Position numbers and translations under genes: made by a program
Source: Alternaria dauci
Taxonomy: Eukaryota; Ascomycota; Dothideomycetes; Pleosporales; Pleosporaceae
Assembly (NCBI RefSeq): GCF_042100115.1
Contig: NC_091279.1
Location: 682,001-746,000, forward strand
Direction of reading: 5' to 3'
DNA length: 64,000 nucleotides
Shown: positions 43,253 to 54,144 of the stretch, one piece after another
Position numbering within the stretch: position 1 is the stretch's first letter
How the letters are laid out: each line of letters opens with the position of its first letter
Notes under the pieces: generated by a model
Seen by the model: only the letters and a program-made list of their open reading frames with translations
Database searches by the model: none
Told to the model about the DNA's origin: nothing

Positions 43253-44646
43253 ATGGCATCGCTCTCTGTCAACCTGGCCTCTAGCGTGACGTCGTCTGTT
43301 TTCGCGGCGGAGTCAACACCGGCGCTGGGCACTCTCGAGTCTGCTGGCGCTGGAATCACTGGAGGTAAGGGTTCTCGGTCTTGTCCCCGAAGCTTGATTC
43401 TTGTGTACTAATAGGTGCGTAGGCTACACGGGCGACTCTCTGCCCCTCAAGATCATCATTGCGTTCCTCCTCGGCCTCTCCCTCTACAACGCCATCGAAC
43501 TCATTGTCCTCGCATTCGTCACTTTCCAGCACTACCACGGCCTGTACTTCTGGTCGCTGGTCATCAGCGCCTTCGGCATCATACCATACGCGCTTGGCTT
43601 CATCATCAAGTTCTTCCGGGTCTTGGATCCCTCACGAGATGCTGGATATGTCGCCGTCGTCCTGCTTACACTTGGGTGGTGGCCTATGATCACTGGTGAG
43701 TCCGCTCAACTCTGGAAGACTCGAGAATCTCGCTTCTAACCAGCCCCTAGGGCAATCGGTTGTCCTATGGTCGCGTCTCCACCTCGTCACAAACTCGCGT
43801 CGAGTCCTTCGCTGGACCCTCTACATGATCATTGTCAATGGCGTGCTTTTGCATTCGGTCACGACCGTCCTGACCTTCGGCTCGAACTCGAACTCGCTTA
43901 CCGAAGCCACGCTCCAGCGCTTCGTCCGTGGATACTCGATAATGGAAAAGATACAAATGGTTGGCTTCTTCGTGCAAGAAACCATCTTGTCGATTGTGTA
44001 TATAAAAGAGACGATACGGCTGCTGCGACTCTCCGAGCAAGTTCAAGACGACGTGCGGAGTTTCGACGACAGCGCTGGAATGGGGCACCTCAAAAACACC
44101 AATGTCCGGAAGACAATGTACCAGCTTCTTACCATAAACGTCCTGATCATCGCCATGGATATCGCCCTACTCAGCGTCGAATTTGCCAACCTCTACCTCA
44201 TCGAAACATCACTCAAGGGCGTCGTATACTCGGTTAAACTCAAACTCGAATTCGCCGTGCTAGGCAAACTCGTCCAGCTCGTTCGTGTCCGCGCCGAAAG
44301 CGACCAGAGCATGAACAACAACCACTACGCCCGCGGGAACAGCTTCGAACGCCGAAATACCCTGACGCTGGAAAAGACACAGAGTGGCAGTGGCACCGCG
44401 AGCGTGGGCGTATCGGGGAGGATCAACAGCAGCCTCCTCACGCACGATTTTGGTAGCCAGCAATACCCCGACTTTGTGGATCCCAGGCGCATCAGTCCGA
44501 ATATCACGCATGCGGAGCCAGTCAATGAGGAGACTGGATGGGAATCCCGAGGGCAGCAGGAGGACAGAGACAAGTGGAGGAGGCGAGCCAGAGTAAAACG
44601 TGGGAGCTGGATCGATGAAGAGATGGACAAACATAATATTGGGTGA
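43253..44646 (+). CDS. Seven-helix-type fungal membrane protein (DUF7703-like)
   Basis: Exons 43253-43364, 43423-43695 and 43751-44646 give 426 aa. About seven hydrophobic helices: IIIAFLLGLSLYNAIELIVL, FWSLVISAFGIIPYALGF, YVAVVLLTLGWWPMI, TLYMIIVNGVLLHSV, MVGFFVQETILSIVYI, LTINVLIIAMDIALLSV and a last one near VVYSVKLKLEFAVL. Then a long Ser/Arg-rich tail with LTLEKTQSGSG. The layout fits the fungal DUF7703 family; no function is established. A receptor- or channel-like role is inference from topology only. Confidence 0.82.
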
Positions 44647-45565
44647 AGCGACAGATCAGAACTGACAAGCTGAAACCTGTTGGATAGGCTCGGGCTGACC
44701 TCCTAGGTCCTCTGCCAGAGCGAGCTCACCACATAACCACAACGTCCGTCCCGGACCTTGCGCATTTGGGCATTGTATGCCTCAATCAGAAACGATCCTA
44801 ATACGGCAGCAATCCTGATGCACGACCTGCAGGATAGTGGCAAGCCCAGTCGCTAAATTATCAGCAAAGGCAGTACACGTACAGCCAGTCCGCGGCACGT
44901 CTCCTGCTCCGATGCCTTCCATTGGCGGGGGTCTCGCTACAGTACCACCACCTCAGAGCGCACCATGGCCTCTTGGAGTGTCCATGATACCCACGGTCGC
45001 CGCCACTGCAGCCCCTCAGTAGGGCGCCAATACCGAGGATTTTTGTCAGCCGCATCATAGAATGCAGACGATGTAAATTATAAGAGGACACCGAAATCTG
45101 TGTCGCACTAGACATTCACACGCTAGCAATCACTCTTAGTAATGAGCTCCGTCTCTTACAGCCCTTGCTACACTATTCCCGTCTTACTTCTTAATGGGTA
45201 TTGAGACGTAAACACCATGAAATAGGGGTTCTTCAACCAACCCAAACATAAAACCGCTGTTTTAGCACGGCGACCATAGCTAGTCAATGTAAGAATCACC
45301 AATGAAGACATCAACACAAGAGGTTCAGTTGACGGAGAACTTGTATTTCATAGATAAAAAGGGCAGCAACGAAGACGTGTGGGTTTGCAAACTTCCTTAT
45401 TAATACACGCAATAAAAAGACAACAATGACCAGGTATCGGCGACGCAAAACGCCAGAAACACCAAAAGCTCCAAATACTCCATACCGTGACATGCCTTCG
45501 TCTAAACTCTGCTGTCATAAAACGCTGAACAAAGCCTCGCTAAAACTAACAACCAACCAGCAAAT
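44647..45565. other. Long intergenic stretch between convergent genes
   Basis: 919 nt between the 3' ends of the membrane protein gene and velB. A+T-rich around 45120-45500. No gene, repeat or RNA recognised. Confidence 0.45.
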
Positions 45566-46498
45566 TTACCCATCGTTGTCAAACTCGGACTGATTGGGCA
45601 CCTTGGGCCCACCATCTTTGCGAATAGGAATCTTGATGCCTTGCTGCGCAAAGCATTTGCTAAGCTTGGTGCTCTCAATCACACCCGGGAATTTCTTGGC
45701 CGAGTACACGGTAAACGGATCGGTAAAGGCAGAGGCCAGCATAGGGCCTTTGCCTTTGCTTGGTCCGTTGAGGTGGACGGTGCCGTTTGTGCCGTCACCA
45801 GCGCCAATGTCGAAAAGGCTGAGCTTCAGCCGGAAAGTGCCCTCTGTGCGCACGCTGAGATCCTGGAGCACGAACCAGAAACCAGGCTTGCCCGAGAGAT
45901 CGTTGAGGCGGCATGCGTTGACGGCATTCATGCCGATTAGGTTGCGTGTGTGATTTGAGCCCGCGGGTGTGGCGGGGATCAAGGCAGTTTGGGGTTGGCC
46001 ATACATCGGGTATGCCTGTGGATAGTACCCCATCGGCGCTGCTGAGGGATTGGTGCCATATGGCATGACTGATTGGCGGAAGTCGTAAGGGACAGCTGTC
46101 GTCACCAGGTGGTGATTCCGCTCTGGCTGCGGAGGATATGATGTGGTGGTGCTGCTGGAGATGGAGACTGTGGGCGCAGCGCTGCTGTGCCTGACCAGAT
46201 TGACGGCTTCGGTTCCCGTCGAGTCATACAGGTCCACCATGAGGACGAAATAGGTGCTGTCGATATCCTGGAAGTCGACTTCTCGTCCCGTGTGGATGTC
46301 GGTGACAACCAAACGGATGCAGGGCGGAGGCGTGATGGGCCGTCGATCCTTGTCACCAAAGCCGCACATTCGGGCTCGGATCGGTTGCTGTTCGACAGAC
46401 AGCTCGTACCGCTTGCCTCCTTGGACAGGCGCCTGCTGATGCTGATGCTGGACCGGCTCCGGGCGTCCAGTGTTCATTTTGGTGTAGTTGTAAGCCAT
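45566..46498 (-). CDS. velB: Velvet complex protein VelB
   Basis: Single exon, 310 aa, from ATG at 46498. The velvet domain opens with YELSVEQQPIRARMCGFGDKDRRPITPPPCIRL-type sequence (residues about 32-63) and continues DFQDIDSTYFVLMVDLYDSTGTEAVNLV. It is then interrupted by a Ser/Tyr/Pro-rich insertion of about 90 residues and resumes at GSNHTRNLIGMNAVNACRLNDLSGKPGFWFVLQDLSVRTEGTFRLKLSLFDIG. The insertion in mid-domain is characteristic of VelB rather than VosA or VeA. VelB pairs with VeA (and LaeA) in the nucleus to control development and secondary metabolism, and with VosA in spores. Confidence 0.93.
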   Translation of the reverse strand: MAYNYTKMNTGRPEPVQHQHQQAPVQGGKRYELSVEQQPIRARMCGFGDKDRRPITPPPCIRLVVTDIHTGREVDFQDIDSTYFVLMVDLYDSTGTEAVNLVRHSSAAPTVSISSSTTTSYPPQPERNHHLVTTAVPYDFRQSVMPYGTNPSAAPMGYYPQAYPMYGQPQTALIPATPAGSNHTRNLIGMNAVNACRLNDLSGKPGFWFVLQDLSVRTEGTFRLKLSLFDIGAGDGTNGTVHLNGPSKGKGPMLASAFTDPFTVYSAKKFPGVIESTKLSKCFAQQGIKIPIRKDGGPKVPNQSEFDNDG

Positions 46499-46570
46499 TT
46501 TTGATAGTATTGCTGTGGCTTGGAGTAAGATGTTGGGAATGATGATACAAGACGGGGGGGCTCCCGAGGC

Positions 46571-46576
46571 TTTATA
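46571..46576 (-). promoter_or_regulatory. TATA-like element of velB
   Basis: Reads CAGTATAAAGC on the minus strand, about 75 nt before the velB ATG. Positional inference. Confidence 0.5.
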
Positions 46577-46997
46577 CTGTTCAAGATTTAGGCGACTCCG
46601 GAGTGCGCTACCGACCAACGCTACAGAGGCACCACTGCTACCATGGTTGTCTGTGGAGACATGAACGCTTCGCAAGTCGCCAGCAAATCACTGTTATCAC
46701 GTAAATAACTCACCCACAATTCTCTTTGAGGGCCTGTCAGTCTAATCGTCGCGATTGGGGGTGCAAATATTAGAGGTTCACAGCCATGGGTCTCCACCAT
46801 GATCGGCGCCAGCTCCCGGCGCCATTTAAGTCGCTGGGTCCTGGTTGGGCGTTTGAGACGAGAGTTCTGAACATCTGATAGGCTGTTCTTCGTCTCCACA
46901 CTTGTATAGGCTGCGGATGGAGACTACCACTAGCTTTCTTCCCACCAAACATCGGGGCCGTACTCTAGCGGGGAGAATGGTTGTAATAACATGTCAT

Positions 46998-47086
46998 ACA
47001 AGGGAAAACCGAACACCCTACTGGGCAACTACAGAGAGTGTGGCCAACCTTCTCTTACATAACAATACTCTACCTAGGCAACTACA
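46998..47086 (-). repeat. Dispersed copy of the 36.3-kb repeat
   Basis: On the minus strand it reads GTAGTTGCCTAGGTAGAGTA, then AAGAGAAG, then a pyrimidine stretch, GTAGTTGCCCAGTAGG, GTGTTCG and TTTTCCCTTGT. This matches 36402-36490 in the same order and spacing (89 bp), with point differences. It lies about 500 nt upstream of velB. One unit only. Confidence 0.85.
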
Positions 47087-47616
47087 GGAATAGCGTTGGA
47101 TTTCTCCTATGAATGACGACGTGGAAGCTTGCATAAGAAGATTCTCTTAAATAAGAGAAACTCAAGTATCCATGCTCAGATGAGCCACGACTCTGCAACA
47201 AGTGCGAGATAATTTTCGGCAAGTCTACCAATTGCATTTTTGCTGCATCGCACTCTAACGTAATGCGCTGTGTTGTACACTAGCAAACGATCGAGAAAAA
47301 AGAAACATGGTGTATATCTTCACATCATGCCTTGGTAATGAGGCTCAAACTGAGATAAGCGAGCGCCCTTTGGAAGAAAGAGTGCGTACGTTGCAGTACA
47401 TGCTGAAGGCCACCACTCAACAACAACAACTTTGCCTTTTTCATCGGCACAGGCGGCCATGACACCATAACCCGTCTGTCTATGAATCATTCATTTCTGT
47501 AGAAAGAGCTTGGCAAACCCCGAACTAGAGCTCGGAATCTCAAGACCGGCAACTGCCCATGTGCTTCCGTGTCGTGTCTATGCTTGGTTGTATCCTAGAA
47601 TGCGCATGATGGTGAT

Positions 47617-50038
47617 CTAACCCCATTGGAAGAGTGTTTGCTTTTTGCCCTTGTTACCCTTCTTCTTTCCTGCCGCACTAGCCTCCTCTACAGCTGGCGT
47701 TGATGTTCCGCTGTTTGCGCCAGATGGGCCAGCCCAAGGGTTGTTCACTGGTGTATTGCGGCCACTGTTATCGCGCGTCAGAGCGCGGCCAGTGTATCCA
47801 GGACTGAAGAGTGTACTGGTGGGTTTTGCGGCTGCTGGGAGAGCTGGGAAGGCGTCCGCTGCGATGGGCTTCTTGTTTACATTTGTTGATGACGCAACCC
47901 GCGATGGCATGGGCGAAGGACGAGCGCTTGTTGCCGTAGACGAAGAAGCCCAAGGCGTCTGTCCGGGCTTCGCACCAATGCGACCTGCTGGCGCTGGCAG
48001 AGCAGGGAAAGGGTTGCTCGACGATGCGTTGGACCAGCTAGCTTGCTGGTTGGCTGTAGATCGTGATGATTTCGCTGTTGAGCTCTTTAGCTTCAGTACA
48101 CGAGAGCCTCCTCGCACGGTTGATCCGCCATTCAAAGCTTGTTCTGTCGCGGAGCCTGGCAAGGAAGGGTAATCTTCGTTGATGGCCTTCCAGTCATTCC
48201 ACGCTTTCAAGAGCCCCTCTCGTTTTCCTGGCAACTCGAAGATATCTGCCAATTCCTTGATCAGCTTTCCCATCTCCTTCGAGTCAGCGTCAAATAGTGC
48301 AAAGAATCCCTCGATCAATTGCGCTGCCGACACGTTGGAGTTCCGATAGGCTGATACTGCGGCTCTGAACTCCTGTAGCTTGATCTCACTACCCCGAAGC
48401 ATGTTTGTGGCTCGTTCCGTGACTGCGTTGTGGCGCAACAGCCGAGCCTGCTCCTGAGGTGTTTGCGGGACCGAGTTGACTGGTTGTGTGTTCATGCTTA
48501 GTTGAGTGACACCATTTGTGATGTTGCCTGTCGCCACTTGGGCAGGGCGCGAGGCAGTTACAGTGGGAGGCTCTGAGGCACTTGGGGGAGCCCTGGCAGC
48601 AAAAGCCTCGCCCGGAGTTGGTGCAGAGAGCTGGCCACCGAAAGTTCTTCCAGTAACTGAATGAGTATTTTGGGCTTCTCTCTGTCGCTGGTAAGCAAGC
48701 TCTGCTCTGCTCAAGGGTTGCGCAGACGACGCAGGTACCGGCTCTGCGTTTGGATCCCGTCCACGTCCACGGCCTCGGCCGCCCTCGCGTCTGCGGTCGT
48801 CTCGTCTGTTGTTACCCTGACCTTGATCATGCGGTGCTCTTATTTGGAAGCCAGACATGTCAACTCTCCGGGCATCTCGTAACGCGTCCTTGGAAAGACC
48901 GTTGGGGTGCACTTCCAGCTGATGCGCCTTGAGATCCATCTCCGAATCAAACACGACGAATTTCTTCTCCAAGCACTCTCGGTCAGGGCAGAGGAAGTGG
49001 TCTTTCCGGAAGTGCACCTCGAGGGAGTCGTAGTTGACAAAGTATTGCTGCTTTCTGCTTCCCCCTTCGCGGCGATCGCAAATGTGGCAGCGCTCGTGCT
49101 TGTCTCTGCAATGTGTGTACAGCTCATCGTCACCGTAGAAGCGCTGTCTGCAGAAGCCACATTCCGGGTGCCCCTTGAAGCCACTCTGATCTATTGCTCC
49201 AGGATTATCGTCGCCAAACTTCTGGTGCTTGCGCAAATCGGCCTGCGTGAATAGCTCGTGCTCGTGGGTGAAGACTTTCTTGTTTCGTGTACATAGGTCA
49301 CTTGGATAAGTTAGCTGATGCAGCGATACTAGGGCTATGGAATACGTACCACATCATTTTCCCGTGCGCCGTCTTGACATGGCGGTGCAGGTCTGGCCAG
49401 CCCAGACAGGCGACGTCGCACTCGCTGTCGGGGCAATTGTACTGCAGCAACAAGCGCGCGTCTTCGAAAACGCCCGAATTCTCAAAGTGTATGCCCAAAG
49501 TGTCATCAGATCGGAAGAACTCGGCGGCTGAAAAGTCCTCGTAGTTCTTCTCTGCGTCGTCTGTGAGGATGACGTGATCTGACTCTGTTCGGCAGTGGGC
49601 GCACGCTTTCGTCTTGTACAGAGCTCGCATACGAATGGAGCAGATGTGGCAAGTCCGGTGGTTGCAAGGAGCGACGGCTGTGTGCTGAACGGGCGAGGCG
49701 CAAATGAAACAGACTTCGGCGTCGTCGTCTTCATTGTCGGATTGCTGGAGGTTTGGCTTCGCGAGAGTGGGCGCAGCCTGTTCGCTCGCCTCTGTCTCTA
49801 TCGCAGGCGCCTTGCCCTTCTCTGGCGCATGTCCGCCACGACCGCCTGCGCCATCTCTGTTGCCGCGACCTCGTCCGCGACTCTGAAAGCCGCCCCGTCC
49901 ACGTCCTCTCCCTCCAAAGCTGTCGTGACCATCTTCTACACCGGCGTTGCCGCCTCTGCTGCGTCCACGGCCCCTGCCTCCTCTCCGCTGTGGGCTTGAG
50001 GGCACTTGTGTGTTTTCTTGGGCACCAGTCGAGGCCAT
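47617..50038 (-). CDS. HEL2: RING E3 ubiquitin ligase of ribosome quality control
   Basis: Exons 50038-49350 and 49300-47617 (49-nt intron) give 790 aa. The N-terminus is Arg/Gly-rich. The RING is C110, C113, C125, H127, C130, C133, C146, C149. Then C2H2-type fingers (CPDSECDVACLGWPDLHRHVKTAH; CDLCTRNKKVFTHEHELF formed across the splice; CGFCRQRFYGDDELYTHCRDKH; CHICDRRE; HFLCPDRECLEKKFVVF). The C-terminal third is Ser/Pro/Ala-rich with NPFPALP repeats. Hel2/ZNF598 recognises collided ribosomes and ubiquitinates 40S proteins. Confidence 0.93.
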
Positions 50039-50443
50039 CGCGGGGTAGGTGGTCTGGTTTCAGGGACGTGTACAGGGGATTGGTGGTATAGAGAGTGTCA
50101 AAGTCTTTTGGGGGGCGACGGAAGGCGGGTTATGGGCAGGCCAGCGAGGCCTCTTTCTACAGTGCGTGTTTGGTGGTGGGTTGACAAAAGCTACTTGCGA
50201 TGACGATGTTCACAAGCGAATAGACGTGGTCCCTGCTGAAACATGACTCAGGCACTTATAAATACTCCGAAGTGGTGCGTTACAATGGCAGATTCATGGA
50301 TGAGTCGAAATGATTTCGCTGTGACATTTCCTTATGAAAATAGTTACGCCCTTATCAATGCATGTTATTATGCTGTAGGCAATCTCCTAGCGACAGCTTC
50401 GAAACATGCGTCATAAATTCTCCGATGCCTGGTTCCTCATATT
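50039..50443. other. Intergenic, no gene seen
   Basis: Promoter of HEL2 and 3' end of MND1. No recognisable element. Confidence 0.4.
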
Positions 50444-51206
50444 TCACAGCTCGCGTAGACCTTCCTCCTCCTCATCGTACTCGTCGTGGTAGAGTGACTT
50501 CAGCAAGTTCTTGAAGTCCAGCCCCCCACTGCCACCAAAGCAACGCTGATTGATCCAGCCTTGCATGACGAGAATTTGATCAGTAAACGTCTCAGCGTCA
50601 ACATGAGCACGTTCAGTTTCGGCAGCCTTCTTCTCCATTTCGATCGGGTCTTGCTCGCTGTATGCGGCTAGCTCGGTCCTGAGTTTCTCGAGGTCCTTGG
50701 TGAGCTCGGCGTGCTTCGAAACCAGTGTCTTTCGATCGCCACCTATGAGCGGTGAGTGTGAATGCGATAATTGATAGCGCAGTATGTACCTGTCTCCGTG
50801 AGCATATCCTCGTCCTCAGCGCGAGCTGCGCCTGCATAGTCCACCCTCGCCTGGAGCTCGTTCACTGTAGCGTTGGCCTTGTCAAGCTCCTCCTGGGCTT
50901 TCTTAAGAGCAGCTTCTTTGGCTTTCTTTTCGTCGGCTGGAAAGCTCCAGTACCAGTTACCGCTACCAATCTTCTCAACACGGATCTTGTTGTCATCCGA
51001 GAGAGCCTGGAGGTAGTCCTTGACTTGCATGCCGTTGATAGAGGAGACTTGCGGCAGTGTCTTCTCGAGGTCTTTGATGCTGTGAGCCTGTGCAGTTTTG
51101 TGGAACCAGGCAAGAACAGAGGCCGCTTTCTGCGGGTTGGGCTGGGTTTTCGGTGCCTGCCAAAATTAGTGAGTGCTTCAGCCGTTCCCATGTCTGAACT
51201 GACCAT
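50444..51206 (-). CDS. MND1: Meiotic nuclear division protein 1
   Basis: Exons 51206-51204, 51156-50790 and 50742-50444 give 222 aa (yeast 219). The first exon is the ATG alone; the protein then starts APKTQPNPQKAASVLAWFHKT. A winged-helix part includes AHSIKDLEKTLPQVSSINGMQVKDYLQAL and VEKIGSGNWYWSF. Two coiled coils follow (EKKAKEAALKKAQEELDKAN...; KTLVSKHAELTKDLEKLRTELAA). The end is acidic. It pairs with Hop2 to stimulate Dmc1/Rad51 strand exchange in meiosis. Confidence 0.93.
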
Positions 51207-51642
51207 ATCCGCTCGATGAAACGATAGATGTCCTTGCGAAACTGGTTGAATATAAAGGATATACGAGAAGCGATGATTGTGATGCAGCGCGTGTAGAGAC
51301 AAGGTCGTAGAAGTCGTAGACAGCTCTTCATTGCTGATGCCCTCCTCGAGGAAAGCACGCTAAGGTGTCAGTCGTCGAAGAAGGTAAGCACGACCGTAAT
51401 CAAACACACCCTTGATTGCAATGCCATTTTGCAACATTCGGCACTCTGTAGCATCCTGCTTTGGGATGCCTGTACACCCAGATATGCGGGCTGAGAAGAT
51501 GAGCCTGTACGCGTCTGGGAGTTGCTACAATACGTCTTGCACCGCCATAGCTCACTGGAATTTTGTTGTCGGGTAAGCCATCTTATAGCCTCTTTCTTCT
51601 GTCCCAACCTTCCCAGTTCACATCTCACTAACATCGTAATGC
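51207..51642. other. Intergenic, no gene seen
   Basis: Promoter of MND1 and 3' end of the RRN10-like gene, same strand. No recognisable element; open frames here are short. Confidence 0.4.
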
Positions 51643-52351
51643 TTACTCCAGCTCTTCCTCTTCCGATTCGTCCTCCGACTCCCCATCAGACAAGATCATC
51701 GTTTCTAGGCGTGCCTTTTCCTTTGCGCGCTGCTTCTCTTTACTAGTTTGGGCTTTCTTCTTGGTTTTAGTGATAGCCCCCTTATTCTTACCACCGGTAC
51801 CCTGTGTCCACTGCTTCTGACGAGCAAGAACCTGCGTTTCGTCTTCGTCGGCTGCCTCGGTAAAAGCCAGATCACCGGTCTCACCCAGCACGCCGCGAGC
51901 AGTCTCTTCCATCAGGATACTCAGGGCGATGAGCGCAGATTCGTCCATGCCTCTCCAGGTCCTATGCACCAGGCGGGGCCCCTTGGTTTTGGCCCATAGT
52001 GTCGAAACGTACTTTCTTAAAACGTCGGCCAGATCGCCACTGGGAAGCGTTTGGCCTGGAGGTAATTTGGTGTGCGCGGGGTAGTAATCATCTTCTTCGT
52101 ACCGCATGGGAGCATTCTTTCGCTTGAAGAGGACCTCATCCGGGCGCAGTGGTTTCCTGGATGCTTTTGGATCCTGAATGTGGGCTATCAGACCAGTCCG
52201 AGCCACTTTTCCTAGAAGATTGTTAAACTATGCATTTTGGTTGTAAACGAATGTGTCTCTTACGATGGACGGCGTCGTAGACGGTAGCTCGTCGCTTTCG
52301 TGGTCTCTTCTTCACATTTTTGCGACGAGACTCTTCTGTGTCGGTCGCCAT
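51643..52351 (-). CDS. Rrn10-like protein (RNA polymerase I upstream activation factor type)
   Basis: Exons 52351-52264 and 52211-51643 (52-nt intron) give 218 aa. The N-terminus is basic (RRKNVKKRPRKRRATVYDAVHRK). The central part DEVLFKRKNAPMRYEEDDYY...LPPGQTLPSGDLADVLRKYVS and MDESALIALSILMEETARG resembles the UAF complex Rrn10 family as I remember it, but this is from a few motifs only. The C-terminus is Lys-rich then acidic (SDGESEDESEEEELE), common in nucleolar proteins. Divergent from the CSA gene, 222 nt apart. Confidence 0.65.
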
Positions 52352-52573
52352 TTGAGGCGGCCTCAATATAGCACTGTGTTGTTGCTGTGTCGAGGCACAA
52401 CGGAGTGTTCAGGTAAGCGGCTCGCTTGGTTGCAGGGCTTGAGCGTTGCAGGTGAATGTCTTGCGACGCATGATCCCTGTCGCGCTGTGGGTGCCTGGGC
52501 TACAACGTCATAACGCTCTGCGCACTCTCTCCTTCTCCCGTCACCTCAACGCACGCGAAGCATGTAGTCGCAT

Positions 52574-53959
52574 ATGAGCACCCAACACGAGCTCGACCGC
52601 GCGTACGGCTTCATTCCCAACCATGTCCTCAAGCGCGGCTACGCCTCACGTCTCACCTACGCGCTGCAGCCGTCTCCCAGCGTAGTCTTCAGCCAGCATC
52701 TACCGGCCCTCGATGATCCGCACGAGCGCATACCGGCGCACATATCCGGGGTGAATGCGTTGACCATCGACAAGTTCGAAGGGCGATATCTGCTCTCTGG
52801 GGGCGCTGACAGCTCGATTGCCGTATGGGATCTCGAGGCCCAGACTGCGGCAACCGAGGCGGGAGAGACCTATCTCCCTCTAACGGCGGTGAACAAGACG
52901 AGCGAGGAGCACAAGCTAGGCATCACGCAGATTCAGTTCTACCCCTTTGATTCTCTGGCATTCCTCACATCATCGTACGACCACACTGTGAAGCTCTACT
53001 CGAGCGAAACGCTTGCGCCGTCTGCGTCTTTCAATCTCGATTCCGTCGTGTACAACATCGCCCTCTCGCCCATCGCCTCCCATCTCCTCGTCGCATGCGC
53101 CACGCAACATCCCAATGTGCGTCTCATTGACCTCCGCTCAGGCGCGACCACACACAGTCTTGCGGGCCACGCTGGCGCCATCCTCTCTACAGCATGGAGC
53201 CCTGTGCGCGAACACATTCTTGTCAGTGGAGCTACAGATGGCAGCGTACGCTTCTGGGACGTACGCCGCAGTGTAGGTGAACTGGGCGTACTTGATCTCG
53301 AAGACTCGGTCGGGGTACTAGGGAAATCCACGTCCTTTACTCGCAATTCGACCAATGCACAAGCGCACAGAGACGCTGTGAACGGGCTCGTATGGACCGA
53401 GGACGGCAAGCACCTAGTCTCTTGCGGACACGATGCGCGAATACGTGTATGGGACACGGACACGGGTGCCAACACCCTGGCAAACTTTGGCCCCATGGTC
53501 AAGAACTCTGGTCTCGCGCCGCGCATCCCCGTTCTTGCGCCAGTGCAGAACCTCCAGCCGGGTGCTGATCTCATGTTCTATCCCAACGAGCACGAGATCC
53601 TTGCCTATGAGCTCTTTGACGGCAAGCTGATCCGCCGATTACGCCGCTCACAACAGCCTCAGACGAACACCTCAGCCGACGCATCTGGGTCAGCAGCAGC
53701 AAAGGGGCAGCGCAATGTCAAGGACAGAATCACAAGTCTGGCCTGGCGACCACACCACGTGGAGATGTACTCTGCCCATGCCGACGGCAGCATTGCGGCA
53801 TGGAAGCCAAGAACAGACGAAGATGCCGACCTAGACGAGGAAGAGGAACTTGAACGCGAAGAGAAGGAGGTAGACAAGAAGCGGAAGCGAGGCGTACTCG
53901 ATGAAATATACCAGGGCTTGACAAAGAAGCAGATTACGTTTGGCAATATGGGCTTGTAG
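52574..53959 (+). CDS. ckn1: WD40 protein of transcription-coupled repair (CSA/ERCC8 type)
   Basis: Single exon, 461 aa. WD40 blades are visible: HISGVNALTIDKFEGRYLLSGGADSSIAVWDLE; GITQIQFYPFDSLAFLTSSYDHTVKLYSS; VVYNIALSPIASHLLVACATQHPNVRLIDLRSG; HAGAILSTAWSPVREHILVSGATDGSVRFWDVR; HRDAVNGLVWTEDGKHLVSCGHDARIRVWDTDTG; ITSLAWRPHHVEMYSAHADGSIAAWKPR. The fit is to CSA/Rad28/Ckn1, a substrate receptor of CRL4-type ubiquitin ligases acting at stalled RNA polymerase II. The tail is acidic then basic. Confidence 0.87.
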   Translation: MSTQHELDRAYGFIPNHVLKRGYASRLTYALQPSPSVVFSQHLPALDDPHERIPAHISGVNALTIDKFEGRYLLSGGADSSIAVWDLEAQTAATEAGETYLPLTAVNKTSEEHKLGITQIQFYPFDSLAFLTSSYDHTVKLYSSETLAPSASFNLDSVVYNIALSPIASHLLVACATQHPNVRLIDLRSGATTHSLAGHAGAILSTAWSPVREHILVSGATDGSVRFWDVRRSVGELGVLDLEDSVGVLGKSTSFTRNSTNAQAHRDAVNGLVWTEDGKHLVSCGHDARIRVWDTDTGANTLANFGPMVKNSGLAPRIPVLAPVQNLQPGADLMFYPNEHEILAYELFDGKLIRRLRRSQQPQTNTSADASGSAAAKGQRNVKDRITSLAWRPHHVEMYSAHADGSIAAWKPRTDEDADLDEEEELEREEKEVDKKRKRGVLDEIYQGLTKKQITFGNMGL

Positions 53960-54144
53960 CTCGATAGTAATTACATTTTGAAACAAGATGAATCGAAATT
54001 GCTCTCAGGTCATTAATTACAACAGATGCTTTCCGCTACGCCTCTTCATATCTCCGTGACATGCGTGGTAAACCGGTTCCTCCTACTCGTGCAGTGTTTA
54101 GCCTTCTTCTCAAGTGTCCAGCCTCCTTTTCGTCTGCCTGATGT

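Larger units (their letters stand above)
46499..47616. other. Long intergenic stretch upstream of velB with a dispersed repeat
   Basis: 1.12 kb between HEL2 and velB, same strand. It should hold the velB promoter (TATA-like box at 46571-46576) and it contains the repeat copy at 46998-47086. No gene is supported. Confidence 0.55.

Noticed and set aside
46499..46675. N-terminal extension of VelB
   Set aside because: The open frame continues upstream, but the TATA-like box at 46571 lies inside it and ATG 46498 begins a typical VelB N-terminus.
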